From Seminavis robusta (lineage: Eukaryota > Bacillariophyta > Bacillariophyceae > Naviculales > Naviculaceae): DNA of 64,000 nt. The DNA lies in the NCBI GenBank assembly GCA_903772945.1, contig CAICTM010000057.1, positions 40,001 to 104,000 on the forward strand, written 5' to 3'. The notes under the pieces are model-generated. The model did no database searches. It saw nothing but the letters and a program-made list of their open reading frames with translations, and was not told the origin of the DNA. Position 1 is the first letter of the stretch. Each line of letters opens with the position of its first letter. Positions 12,501 to 22,530 of the stretch are shown here, one piece after another. Position numbers and translations under genes: made by a program.

Positions 12501-13488
12501 AAAAGTTTTGCTGGATGGATACCGAGGGGGTCTCAGCACAGGTGATGTCGAGAGTGCACTTTGGAGCATTATGGTCTATTTGGAAATCGGGTACCACCAG
12601 GGCCTACCGCTGGATATGCTAGAGCGAGATTGCAAAGTCTACATTCAACAGATGAAAGATCTCCAGCAAGAGCAAATCGCATGGGCATCGCGAGCTGTAT
12701 GGCAGCTCGTCTTGAACCAATCGGGAATGGAGGAAGACGCGTCAGACTTGAATGGGCAAGCCTTCAATTGGGATGAGCTGTTCTCGTGCTCAGACGATTC
12801 ACACAGCAATGCCAAAGGCCACGCCAAACGGATGCGGTTGGACAATGCGTTCTGGAATGGGGATTTCAAACGCATGGTGGAGCTAATCGAAGAATTCGAC
12901 GCACACAAAGGATTTTTCGATAAACAGTTCACAGGGGCCTATGGGCTGCCTCCTCTCCACTTTCACTGTGGTTTGGCTTGCCACGTAGAATATCAACGAA
13001 CGGGGAAGAAGAAATTCAAGAATATGGCACAAATTCATTCATCCAAAATAGCCGATTGGGCCAAGAAATCCAACCCCAATGTGGTCCATTACGCAAAGAT
13101 TCTGGAAGCAGAAAAAATATCCACCAAAAAGAAAATGTTTCCCGAAGCGGTCAAGCTTTACAAGGAAGCAATCCTCCTGGCCGGCCGATCAGGATTTCGC
13201 CATATCCAGGCGCTAGGCAACGAACGTCTCGGTGACTTTTACGCTCGTCACGAACTTGCAAGTGATGCATCCTATCACTTGCTGGAGGCTGTCAGGTTGT
13301 ATCGTGAGTGGGGAAATCATGAGCGAGGAAAGCTGATAATGCACCAGGAGCATGGAAAGCTTGGTGCCTTCCTCAACAACATAGCGACGGCCCCATCATC
13401 GCTCGCTTTTGTTGACACGCAATTCACTGTCCACACCAATCTTCCGAGTGATGACGAGGATGGGCTCGATGACGGGCTCTTTGATTAA
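9538..13488 (+). CDS. STAND-type predicted ATPase with helical-repeat C-terminus (paralog B)
   Basis: Intronless gene of 1316 aa with an ATG at 9538. The low-complexity N-terminus (Gln/Lys/Ser rich, residues 1-130) precedes the LYGRDTEL motif (138-145). The P-loop GPAGAGKS is at 183-190, GKFDQLGDEPYSAF at about 210-223, and Walker B with the following motif, VVLFLDDTQWADGASL, at 361-376. Residues from about 400 to 650 resemble the winged-helix/arm region of STAND proteins. The rest is TPR-like solenoid, and the C-terminus is acidic (DDEDGLDDGLFD). Order and motifs match paralog A on the other strand, which has an intron exactly within Walker B where this gene has none. Probable role: nucleotide-regulated signalling scaffold. 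No catalytic output domain is visible. Long antisense frames here are shadows. Confidence 0.87.
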   Translation: MFRRRSTMQPPPDDAPPQSSLMMLSRSEHTPRKQQQQHDKKKKRFTLIETKTPISVLHDDSGRTTTEDGISLLTDVSDTVDDVFTLGRTASGETGGRAKRKSSCTAIIKPRSDSLRSGMDRAHSSLTMNTLRFSETTLYGRDTELAQLKDVFGRAKITPAYTSTHFSATSNNNKRRQLVTLSGPAGAGKSALVHNLKPTILREAGFYLGGKFDQLGDEPYSAFTMACRELCDSLLAHKENPDRAGNKWQFSFEEMQATLQRELGGNNGSSGSDDGGPEDANELQVLTTVFPDLTQILWSEDAAGAYLFDSPGSSDFFDDNDDNSIRRRKTKRASIGYMEAKNRFNFAFRKLMRVLCGFGRVVLFLDDTQWADGASLDLIKTLVTDCRRATVPQPCIASEEFNNNSDNHEQGLIVIATYRSEEVDERHPLMTTVRELGAMVQADKDLSLAIHQMPIGNLELGQVNELLVDLLSAETPEKALSLAECVHRKTSGNVFYVVQFLKSLAADHGDAPPLLRFNVGTFRWDWSTEEITLRESATRNVVEIIQQKMETLPNGIRELLPIVACLGSSFEKSVFERVLKHFNDEVFFPPESPTAGGSMKPIEESTRSLEGLPVHIADASEKGNTEAFHPDDFMDLCHQEGLLIIDKKRKTIQWAHDKLQESALTLADPENLTLWRYKLGEFLMEEFDQKELEANIFIVVNLLDEDTNKIPKNNPKRAMLAELNRTAGERAMKGAAFLSAAAYLARGIQLLPEGSWTTHYRLCLQLYSSAAEAHHCIGKVEETQAFCEAVIGAEECAGRPLLDKQRAWTTLLDSIAAGGQTGLAQEKCLEVLELLDCKFPKRGWVFHTLGGLIKAEMNVKKIEQAIPTLSVMKDPSKQWVMKLLDKLVTYAFQNKSEIFPLVIFKGLKYTLKFGISDYTPPVLSTVGLLLAAALGDLEGCRKFGEMSLGLFEKVGDGKEQINTTAKSRSQFVTASFVLHWQLPLTSLRKVLLDGYRGGLSTGDVESALWSIMVYLEIGYHQGLPLDMLERDCKVYIQQMKDLQQEQIAWASRAVWQLVLNQSGMEEDASDLNGQAFNWDELFSCSDDSHSNAKGHAKRMRLDNAFWNGDFKRMVELIEEFDAHKGFFDKQFTGAYGLPPLHFHCGLACHVEYQRTGKKKFKNMAQIHSSKIADWAKKSNPNVVHYAKILEAEKISTKKKMFPEAVKLYKEAILLAGRSGFRHIQALGNERLGDFYARHELASDASYHLLEAVRLYREWGNHERGKLIMHQEHGKLGAFLNNIATAPSSLAFVDTQFTVHTNLPSDDEDGLDDGLFD

Positions 13489-13815
13489 CTCCTGCATTTG
13501 AAGCACCGATTTTGCGACCTCGACTGGGATTTGTAGCTTCCTCGCTGATCACGGGCGGAGAATGCCAGCCAGTTTTTGATATTGCTTCTAGAACAGCAAA
13601 TTTTGTCTCTATTTTTCGTAGCTGTGCTTCTGTGCAATCTTTTGCCAAGCAGCAGTTCTCAATATTATCCGTCGCAACGACGTAGAGGCAATGGACTAAT
13701 CTCAAGTAGACATCTGGACCGTTCACGAAAGATAGATCCTTGCCGCAATGCAAACCAGTCCTCCTTGGACAAGACGCACCTTCTGGTTGAGACTGTCGTT
13801 TAGCGTTGTAAATAC
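13489..13815. other. Spacer between convergent genes
   Basis: About 330 bases separate the stop of the plus-strand ATPase from the stop of the minus-strand DUF1995-like gene. They presumably hold both 3' UTRs. No open frame is convincing, and I see no clear polyadenylation signal. Confidence 0.5.
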
Positions 13816-14937
13816 TTATCTACTTCGAGCTGCGATGGCCCGATCATCTGTAGATTTTTGAACGAGTCGTCCTGACTCTCTCAAATCGGGTGTATTGGAG
13901 TTTCCAAACAGAATCTCGTTATCGGAAAAGGAACCCAATGATTTCTTCGTCACAGCATCCAGTACGGTCCATTGTCCGGGGTAACTTCGAATCAAGTATC
14001 CCGCCACCTGTGAATTGTACGTGAGTGGTTTGAGGTAATATGCCATGGTGGCTCTGCCAGGGACACTATCTTGATCCTTGGCGAGTCCATTGACCACTAC
14101 GACCGCTTTGGCCGTGGTTTCCGCCAGCGTTTTGGCGACATTGTAGTCTCCACGTCCATTGGGTGAAATAAAGATGCAAACGTCTCCCTTGGAAATTCCT
14201 TCTGGGATTCCATTGCGGAGCGATGCCACCGTCGCCGACCCCTTGACGGCTTTTTCTGCCTTTGATTGAAATGCGTTTGCGGCACCGCCACTGGTCAAGA
14301 GCCAAACTTTGGGACCCAAAAGAGGAACAGAAATGGATTTGATCAGTTTGGAACAAAACGCCAGGTTGGCCTGGACCAACATTAATTGGAAAGTACGTAA
14401 ATAAGCCATGACAATCAATCCAACCAACGCATCCAAAGATAGTTAGGTGCAGTTGTAGTGACAAACACACACAGCGGGAATCATTCTCCAGAATAAAGGC
14501 GGAGCTCACCTGATCGACTTCGATTGCCGATCTCATTGACCCATCGCCCAACTTATTGAGAGCCACAAGTGGTGGGAATTCACATTCGATCAGTGGGAAT
14601 CCTCTAGTCTTCGGCTTTCCAATGGCTGCTTTGACTCCCGCAATGGCCTGATTATCTCTTTCAAGAAGAGTGAGGAAAAGGAATGACGTGAAGCAATGAG
14701 AAAAGAGTCAGTTTAGTCGAATTTCCTTCGCCTTGTCGTATGTGCTACGATAGGAAACACTTACCGATCAGCTGGAGAACTTGGAATCTTGGCTCCGCTC
14801 CCACCAAACAGACCCAACCTTGTAGTGGACGGACTGGAGGGCAATGACGCTGGTGTCTGGGGGGAAACAAATCCCTCGGCCAAGAGAGGGGCCAATAGCG
14901 CCAACCACGACAATTTCTGGAACATCATCATCATCAT
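13816..14937 (-). CDS. DUF1995-domain protein, plastid-targeted
   Basis: Three exons (14937-14765, 14657-14510, 14370-13816) give 291 aa. Introns start GTAAGT and GTGAGC and end AAAG and CCAG. The join across intron 1 uses the acceptor at 14658, the one that keeps the frame (PADR then DNQAIAG). The start lies in a run of five ATGs. The first ~20 residues are a hydrophobic signal peptide ending AEGFVS, with Phe at +1 of the predicted cleavage site, which is the stramenopile plastid-entry signature. A Ser/Thr-rich transit region follows. The mature part (GFPLIECEFPP near the start, GDVCIFISPNG, then a tail with TYNSQVAGYLIRSYPG) matches the DUF1995 family, plastid proteins linked in plants to photosystem assembly. 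The exact role here is unknown. The gene is divergent from the PsbQ-like gene. Confidence 0.75.
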
Positions 14938-15340
14938 TGGTATTCTTAAACAAATCTCGCTTCTTTGGTGAGAGTGCTCGATAGTTCCAGCCTCAATAGT
15001 TCCAGCCTCAATACTAGCTAGCTAGTAGTCGAGGTCAGGTCTCCTGTTTTGTTCTTTGAACCATTGCTCGGCTTTTGGTTCGAGTTGAAGATACAGGATA
15101 CGTTCATACATACATACGCCTTGAGTACCGTACCATAGATCCACGAACCAGGAAAGATTTTACTCGCGGATATTTCAGTGACTCAATCGCGAAAGATACA
15201 CGCCACGCGCATACGAACGTGCCATCAAGATGTGACAATGGCGTCCTGCCGAAAGAGGAAAACCCTCATCATCAATCGTTGAACACCATACCAGCGAACT
15301 CAACTCTTTCTTCCACTATATTTGCCAGCCAGATAGTTCC
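14938..15340. promoter_or_regulatory. Shared upstream region of two divergent plastid-protein genes
   Basis: About 400 bases separate the ATGs of the DUF1995-like gene (minus) and the PsbQ-like gene (plus), so both promoters must lie here. It contains an imperfect direct repeat AGTTCCAGCCTCAATA (two copies near 14983-15013) followed by CTAGCTAGCTAG. No TATA box can be assigned. A bidirectional promoter is an inference from geometry. Confidence 0.45.
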
Positions 15341-15993
15341 ATGATGTTATCGCGGTTATCCATCCTTTTCCTGCTGACGAGCACCGTCTCTGGATTCCTC
15401 ATTCCCGTTCCGGAACAAAAGGTTGCAGCAACGGCGCTTTCGGCAAGCCGACGAGATGTGATTGTACAGGGATTCTCAGTGGCTGCCATCGCGGCTGCCC
15501 TTCCCGCTTGGGCGGATGTGTCGGATGGAACCATGCTGCCAGAAGGGGCAAGACAATTCGCCCGATTGATTCGGGTAAAGGCAGACTTGAAGGTACGGTA
15601 GGAATGCGGCTAAAACCTAGCTAGCACTGTTCTGTAGCAGCGTTGCGCAAAGACTTACTCACTCACTGTTTGGTCTATGCGCAGGGCGTGGCGACACGAG
15701 TCAAGGATAACTCTGCCGAAATTGACAGGAAGGAATGGGACAACATTAGTCAGTTTCTGCGTCAAATTTATCAATCTGCCGACGACATGAAGGGCATTGC
15801 GGGCGGTATCTTTGACGCGGACAAGAAAAAACAGGCATTGGCCGATGCAGAATCACTCAAAAAATATGCCAAGGCAGCCGATGGACCAGTCTCAAATCAA
15901 GACAGACAAGGTTTTCTGGCCGCGACCGTCAAGATGGATGATCTTTTTGAAGACTTTTTGGATCAGTTGCGTGATGTGCCAGATGAAATCTAA
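15341..15993 (+). CDS. PsbQ-like oxygen-evolving-complex protein, thylakoid lumen
   Basis: Two exons (15341-15592 and 15685-15993; donor GTACGG, acceptor GCGCAG) give 186 aa in phase 0. The presequence is tripartite. It opens with a signal peptide ending TVSGF, where Phe marks plastid import. A second part carries the twin-arginine SRRDVIVQ and a hydrophobic core. It ends AWA-DVSDG, a thylakoidal processing site, indicating Tat-pathway export to the lumen. The mature ~130 residues are helical and Lys/Asp rich (ARQFARLIRVKADLK..., IYQSADDMKGIAGG), the pattern of PsbQ/PsbQ' four-helix bundles that stabilise the Mn cluster on photosystem II. Length fits. Another small lumenal helix-bundle protein remains possible. 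Confidence 0.78.
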
Positions 15994-16412
15994 TAGGCAT
16001 GTAGCTAGAACAAATGGCGCCTTTGGTCGTACGGTACAGACATAATAATAGAAAAAGGTACTCTCTAGCTGAATCTGATTGTAAGCAATTGCAAAAATGT
16101 TGGGAAGTAAAAGAAGTGCAAGATACCTGCCCCCACTCCCTCCAAAAGCGCACTGCAGCTGCTTGAGGTCGGAGAAACCTCTTTGACTGGGGCAGGACGA
16201 TGCATCAATTCGGTTCGGATCCATCCAGGGCAACGGCCAGCTTTGCGTGGCTAGCTAAGCCATGTCTTCATCGGCCTTCCTCAAGCAGCTCTCGGGTGGT
16301 TGGGTTCAGTGAGGTCGCCAACGCATCGGCACTCGGTTGCCAGTACAGAGACTATGGTCGAGTTCATATGGATTCGATTCTGCCGGCGCGAGAGTTGCGG
16401 GCATAAACTTCA
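15994..16412. other. Spacer between convergent genes
   Basis: About 420 bases between the stop of the PsbQ-like gene and the stop of the GPCR gene. Open frames on both strands are short and motif-free, so it probably holds the two 3' UTRs. Confidence 0.45.
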
Positions 16413-19293
16413 TCATTGGTCTTCATCGTTGGCGGGCTTTTCCTCAGATTCTTCTGTCGATGGAGACCTTTCCTGTTGGTGGCGATTCGCATTGAAAATG
16501 CTTGAGGTATCCTGTGGTGCACTATTATGCCCATTGAAGAAGCTAGATGAACCCGGTTGGCCAGACCCATTGCGATGGTCTGGCGAAAACCGGTTCATGA
16601 TGCTGGAGGAACCACCAATCTGATTGTGGTTCCCAGGGAAGACAGCAGACGTTTGACGATGCATCATGTGGCGTGGTTCGTTGTGGGCTGTGAACTTTGG
16701 CAGGAAGTAAATGAGAAGAGTGACAATGGAGTCGGTGCTGTAGATAAAGCTGCGGATGGCAACCAAATAGGCTTCTGGTAAAGCCCCATCAAACAGAAGC
16801 GAAGCCACAAGCAGAACCAGGAACAAAAAGTGCGCGTAGACCATTAGGAAGAGAGTCTTGGATTCGTTGAACTCTTCTCGAATGTGGCGTGATTTGAAGG
16901 CAAGAACAGTAGCCATTAGCATCATGAAGCAGTACCAAGCCAACGCTACAAAGTTCCAAAACGCCCCAGAGGAGCTGCAGTAAGGTTCCATCGTCACAAT
17001 CGTCTGCCCATGTTCTGTGACTTCTTCTTCGTGGATGAAGAATTCGTTTTTCCGTTGTCGGGGATCCATGGCTGTCCATACTGCGAGATAGATGATGACT
17101 CCTGTTGTCACACCGAGGACTGTCCCGAAGAGTTGTGTCTTGGGCAAGTCGAGCCGTTGCAGTCGCTGTGCCGCTTTCATGAGCTTGTGAATTGCCGAAG
17201 CCTTGACAATGGCTGGGATCAGCTGGATTGTGTAGCCAAGGACGACCAGCCAAAGGGAAAGGCTGCATGCAAAGTCGTTTGGATCCATGACAGTTACAAC
17301 GGCTCCCAGACAAATCAAAAAGAGTCCCAGAAGAAGCAGCAATAAAAAGTCCAACTGAGCATAGCGTATTGCGTAACATTCCCGACGCACATATGTAATG
17401 ATTGTGGATGCAATCGTCAACACGGTTGCCAACGTGGCCCATGCCAGTGCAGACATCATGAGCGGGTCTTCGTATACACTCCCCTCGCGGACCACACGTG
17501 GATACGTGCGAGGAATGAGCGACTCGATATGATCCAAATTATCCACCACGTACTCGCAGGTTGCCATTCGTAGATCAAAGCCCCACTTGTCAATGTTCCG
17601 GTTGATCCATGCCTGCAAGATATCGCTTTGTTGCAATTCGGAAATGCTAAAGAGTTTGATGGTATCGTATGCTGGGCTGCGTTTGGCTTCTGGAATGCTA
17701 GGATGGTAAGTTGCCGTGTGCATGTTCTTGACAATGTTCTTGTAGAGCATTTGGGGTGCTTCGTCACACGATCCTTCGGGTACGCCCACTTGCTGTTCGA
17801 TGGTTTCATAATTGCATCGGTCCTCATTGGCAATGCGCTTCTCTTGGCATTGTTGGGTTGGCCAAGTGAGTGAAATTCTCTGCATCTCGGCTCTGGATCC
17901 GAGATAGGTGGAATGAATCGCTTCGGGCGTCCACCAGATCCCCACGAGATTGGAATTGGTGGCATTAGCCGCAGCCCACATGTCACTCAATTGTTGATAG
18001 GTGTATCCCTTGCTTTGTTCCTTTCCTTCACTGCGCAGGGCAATCTTGTTGTGATACATTTGTGGAATGACATAGCTGGTCCATCCACAGGGGAAATCGG
18101 CAATGTGTCCGGTGCACGTGTCTGGATGGAGGGTGCAATTGTTGTCGTCCGTGTCGCGAAAGTGGCCCGTGTACATGTCCGGTACGTGCATTCGATCGTA
18201 TTCGAATTCATCGAGCGGGGGTCGTTGCGCAACAGTGTCATCGGGGTCGGTGCAGTTGGAGGGCGACACCAATTCGCAGTAATCCCTCCACGTAGTGGGC
18301 CGCTTAAAGGTGGCCGCCAACTTGTGTCGATTGGCATCTCCTTGAATGCCATGTAGATTGAGTATCGTTGGATCTGCTTCCGCGGTGAATTTTGTGACTA
18401 TAAAATAAGCAATAGTAACATTATTGACAGGAGCAAATGCAGGGAGGAAAAACATGAGTGAGCTAGAACAGAATTCCAAAAAGCAAAAGCTGACTGGCTA
18501 GGGTAGCACGTCACGTACCAAAGAGCGCCTGTTGTCCAATGGCCCCCAAGGGCACCAAGTTTTCAATGGTACCTTGCTCCAAATGCCGTTGTGTTTCTTC
18601 CGTGACGCCGTACCAAGATTCCATGACGACATTACCGCAGCTCTGGTATTCTTCATCGTCATCGTCCCTTTGTTGTACTAGTGTACAATCCGATGCTTCG
18701 AGTTGATTGGCCCGTTTGAGGGCACTCCAAATGTCGGTATCTCCGTACTCGAGTCGAGACAAAGGATCGTAAAAGTTGTTGTGCAGACTGTGGTTGCGCG
18801 TCAGGGATTCAATAGTAGTTGGGACATGCAAGAGTTCACTGAGTATGATTTGCATAATCCAGGCACTGAAATAGGCAGACTCCCAGTTTTGACTGAGAAT
18901 TCGAACTTCCTTGTAGTCGGCGTAGAGTTCGTCTTGTTGTCGTCGATCGGTAGACGAAGTGGAATGGTTGACGCAGAGACCTTGCGCGGATGCTGTAGGA
19001 GGGTCGTCACTACTACAGACTCGTATTTGAGACGGATTGTACTTGTTCAAAAAGGAATACAGCATTTCTTTCTTTTCCTCGTCTTGAAGAGTCGATGCCA
19101 TACCCACCAGACAACCCTTCTCAAAGGGATTGGAACACACGCCTTGTCGGCACTCGGATCCCTTCCAGAGCAACTCCTCGCAAGGATTGTACGTCTCATT
19201 GCACAAGACTGACGATTCGCTTCGTCTCGCCAGTATTACTAGTATCAGCAGGAGAGCCACCGGGCTGCCCCAGGGCTGGAACAGTCGTCTCAT
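16413..19293 (-). CDS. Class C (GABA-B-like) G-protein-coupled receptor with solute-binding-type ectodomain
   Basis: Two exons (19293-18519 and 18397-16413; 121-nt intron, GTACGT/TATAG) give 919 aa. The ATG at 19293 opens a clear signal peptide (LLLILVILARRSESS), and an upstream TTG-initiated frame is rejected. About 550 extracellular residues contain many Cys and glycosylation sites, together with patterns such as NLVGIWWTPEAIHSTY and LQAWINRNIDKWG that recall periplasmic substrate-binding proteins of the glycine-betaine type. Seven hydrophobic segments span about 573-827. The third intracellular loop/TM6 entry carries EEFNESKTLFLMVYAHF, and TM7 ends YFLPKF, both class C hallmarks. The cytoplasmic tail is Ser/Asn/Gln rich. 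The ligand is unknown. The receptor would sit in the plasma membrane and couple to heterotrimeric G proteins. Confidence 0.85.
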
Positions 19294-20973
19294 CTCGAAT
19301 TGAAAGATAAGACTGAGAAGATAGCGGAGGTAGAGGAGCTTTTCCAGGCATCCAGGAGACAACAGCTGCTACCGATAGATAAATCCAGATCTGTTCTGAT
19401 CGTCGTCCTCGTCACAGTTTAGGAAGATCCCAAGAGGTATATAATACCCAATGCAATCTTCTTCTCTGTCCGCTGATATAAGGAGTGGCGCTAGCTATCT
19501 AGTGGTGATACGCAGTAGTATTTTAAAACGGCGAGAACGATTAGCAAAGAGCCTTGTGTTGGTGTTTTTGTTGCAAGATGTACCGTTATTAGCTGCGATA
19601 ATGGAATAGCGGCGGGATCTGCTATCCAGCCAGTTGTTGCCGGTAGAGACACAGAGACACAGACACCGTCACTTTCTCTAGCTAGTTTAGCCACCAGCCA
19701 GCTGCCACCATTAACCAATCAACAGCTGTACTTTAGTTACCGGTACGTACCAGCATCAGCACCAACAAAACAGTAAAATAAGATACGGATGAGTATTAAT
19801 TGTATGTTGATCCACGAGTGCACAAGGTGCCAGTAATCAGTAACTCGAAACTCTAAAGATTTAGTTGAAAGCGAATTGAACACAGCTGAGACAGCTTTGC
19901 TGCACCAGAATACGTGAACTAGACTATACAGTAGCATTTATTGTAATGATGTGATGGTTTATCGGGGGCGATTTGAGAAGAAAGAGAAACTAACGCGACC
20001 TGAAAGTAGCTACTGGTAGAATTAATTAAGAGCATACTGCTCCATCGCTCCATCATCAATCATTGGACCGGTATCGCCTTTCAGCGATGTTCCACCACTC
20101 CGTAGGTTGCACTACAAGATGACAAAACCAAAATGACAGAGACGAGAGTTACGAGCTATTAATTAATAAGGCGTCTCTAAGACATCTTCCATAAAGAAGC
20201 GAAGCTCGTGGATTACTAGCTAGTAGAATAGTGAATTGTTTCAGGCATCAGACTAGCTACCGGTAGCTAGAAAGCACAAAGGAAACGTGTTGAAGTTCGA
20301 GGGCGGTCTCAGTGGACAAAAGTATCCCCAAATCGCTGGCTTACAGAACAGGCCAAAAGATGAGGCAGCCGCAGGCTGCGAACGCATCCCCACGAGTGTT
20401 TGAATGGTTCAATAGGTTCAATGCCTGTGATCATTCAACGACGTTGCTTCTGGGGTGTCTCGGCTGATCCACTCCCCAGAAACCTGCCTCAAGCCCACCA
20501 CTACTTTGGATTTACTAATGGACCTACCGGTACTGTTGCATGTAGCTTCTAGGTAGAACAAAGGTTCTTACACATTGCCCGAATTCTGTCCTGCATCCTA
20601 CCCCAGGCCCCAACACCAGGCCCTGCACTCCGCCCTACTCCTGGTCCTCGCGGAGCAACTTGAAAAACGCTGGGATCTGCACCACACCGAAAACCGCCCC
20701 ACAACAAGCATGATCTGTCCGAGCAGGACCAGCCCCACCCAATTGTACTAGAAACTCACTCACTACATTATAAAGTTACCGTACCCCGACGTACACACTG
20801 GAATAGAACCTCTACCGGTCCCCAGCTACTGACAGCTCAAACACATGCTGGACCTCCTGATTTCCCCTCAAAACAATACAGAGATCCCAGCACACCAACC
20901 GCCGCGAGATTACAGTCGCCTTCTTTCTGTTTCACCGCCCACTGGAAAAGCAACGAAATTGAGAAATGGCCAT
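19294..20973. other. Intergenic, no gene seen
   Basis: About 1.7 kb between the GPCR start and the MYND gene stop. It includes AGCTAGCTA and CTACCGGTAGCTAG motifs (about 19490, 20215-20270) and a CCCCA/CCTGCACTCCGCC-rich stretch near 20590-20720. No frame shows protein-like composition, and no RNA gene was recognised. Confidence 0.45.
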
Positions 20974-22056
20974 TCACCAATCCACCGGTTGCGCCATGGC
21001 ACTCTGTGTCTCTTGATTGTTCAGGGCGAATCCCTTTCGAATGGTCCCTTGTGCCAATGGCTTGGCCATGTTTTGGTACATTTTTTGAGCCACATCATCT
21101 TTAAATCCCGCCAATTGTTCCACATTTACGGGGATCTTCCATAAATGACACCAATAGTCAATCATGGCCAAGTTTTGATTCAGGTATGCCTCCAATACGG
21201 CCCGAGGATCCCGCGGTGTATGCAAGCTCTGAAGCGTGCGCTTGGTGGATGTGGCCAGATAGGTGGCCCGAGCCACTGCCTTTGTTCCATCATTGTGGTA
21301 CAAAATGGCCTTGGCGGCTTTGGGACAAGTCAAGATTTGACTCCACGATGCGAGAATGTCGCGGGCCATGAAATGAATTCCCGCGTGGAGCTCTTTGTGG
21401 CGTTGAAAGAGCTTCTTGTCCATGACCACTTGGACGACAAACTTCATGGACGCGTCCCACCAAACTTCCAGAGCATCTTCTTTGAACAAGACAAACGCCT
21501 TGACGCGGCAGGCGTCGGCATAGCGAGTGTTGGAGGATTGGACGGCGCGGGGACTGATGCGTCCACCACGAAACAAGGTGGTCATGATCCACTGGACAAA
21601 CGAGGCATGCTGGAAGCTGTTGTTGATGTTGTTGCCTTGCAGAAATCGCTTCTGGACTGACTGCCGATCTTCCAACAACATGTCATAAATGACCTGGTGA
21701 AGATTGTGTTGTTCTAGGGCAATTCGAAAGGGTCCTTCCAAGTCCAAGCCATCCAATTTTTGCACGCGAAGAATGGGAGGAGCTGCCGTGTTGGCCATTT
21801 CAGTCACAACGGCAAGAGCCGTGTCTTGACAAGTCTCTTTCATGGTTTTACATTTGGTCTTGTGTCCCTGTTGTTTCCACGCGATCTTCTGACAAGCCTT
21901 GCTGCAGTACCACGTCAAATGACAATGGCCGCACACCAATCTGCCGGAAAATGCCTTACCACACGCATCACACGACGGAATATCAGGCGGCTCGGGGATC
22001 TCGGCAGCATCAGTCCAGGGAGGCGAGCCCGCTGATGATTCGACAGGGGCATCCAT
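20974..22056 (-). CDS. MYND-type zinc-finger protein
   Basis: Open frame of 360 aa from the ATG at 22054-22056. The zinc finger lies at residues 29-69 with C29, C32, C42, C45, C51, C55, H65 and C69 in MYND order (CDACGKAF, CGHC, WYCSKACQKIAW, GHKTKC). The remaining ~290 residues are helical and unassigned. The frame stays open upstream to about 22212 and encodes a strongly hydrophobic stretch (LLVFVVASVFVSLFF), but no in-frame ATG exists there before a stop. A membrane-anchored longer form would therefore need a non-AUG start or an upstream exon. MYND fingers bind proline-rich partners, often in chromatin or signalling proteins. The substrate or partner here is unknown. Confidence 0.75.
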   Translation of the reverse strand: MDAPVESSAGSPPWTDAAEIPEPPDIPSCDACGKAFSGRLVCGHCHLTWYCSKACQKIAWKQQGHKTKCKTMKETCQDTALAVVTEMANTAAPPILRVQKLDGLDLEGPFRIALEQHNLHQVIYDMLLEDRQSVQKRFLQGNNINNSFQHASFVQWIMTTLFRGGRISPRAVQSSNTRYADACRVKAFVLFKEDALEVWWDASMKFVVQVVMDKKLFQRHKELHAGIHFMARDILASWSQILTCPKAAKAILYHNDGTKAVARATYLATSTKRTLQSLHTPRDPRAVLEAYLNQNLAMIDYWCHLWKIPVNVEQLAGFKDDVAQKMYQNMAKPLAQGTIRKGFALNNQETQSAMAQPVDW

Positions 22057-22530
22057 GGCAGACTTCTTGTTGCTTGTGGTTGTGTCGTTGTGGCCATTGT
22101 TGTGGTGAAAAGTCGCCTTCGGCGTTGGTTCACGAGTGAGAGTCCCGGGGAAAAACAATGACACAAAAACGCTCGCAACCACGAACACAAGCAAAGAGCC
22201 ACCAACACGCACTCTGCTCCATCTCAGGGTTTCAAAGGCAGAGATTTTGAAGCGAGTACTGGCACGAAAGAGGCGGCTTGTGGCTGAGCCCCTATCACCT
22301 CCAATCGGGGTACTATTAGTGCATCACTTGAAACCTATCGAGAATTCAAGCTCCGAGCTTCCAAGCTCCTGCAAGCCACGGGCTGCTGTGCCGGTATCGG
22401 TATCATTGTACGTATGGGCATATCGTGGAGAGTGCGTTATTATATGAAAAAAATAAGTTAAACAAGTGCTTTCATGGAATGGTATGCCAAGTTTTGCGTC
22501 ATGGCTCTACAGACATTGCTCGAACTACAG
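22057..22530. other. Upstream region of the MYND gene
   Basis: Part of this interval (to about 22320) continues the open frame of the MYND gene without an ATG and may be coding if an unseen exon exists. The rest, to the stop of the next minus-strand gene, shows nothing recognisable. Confidence 0.4.
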
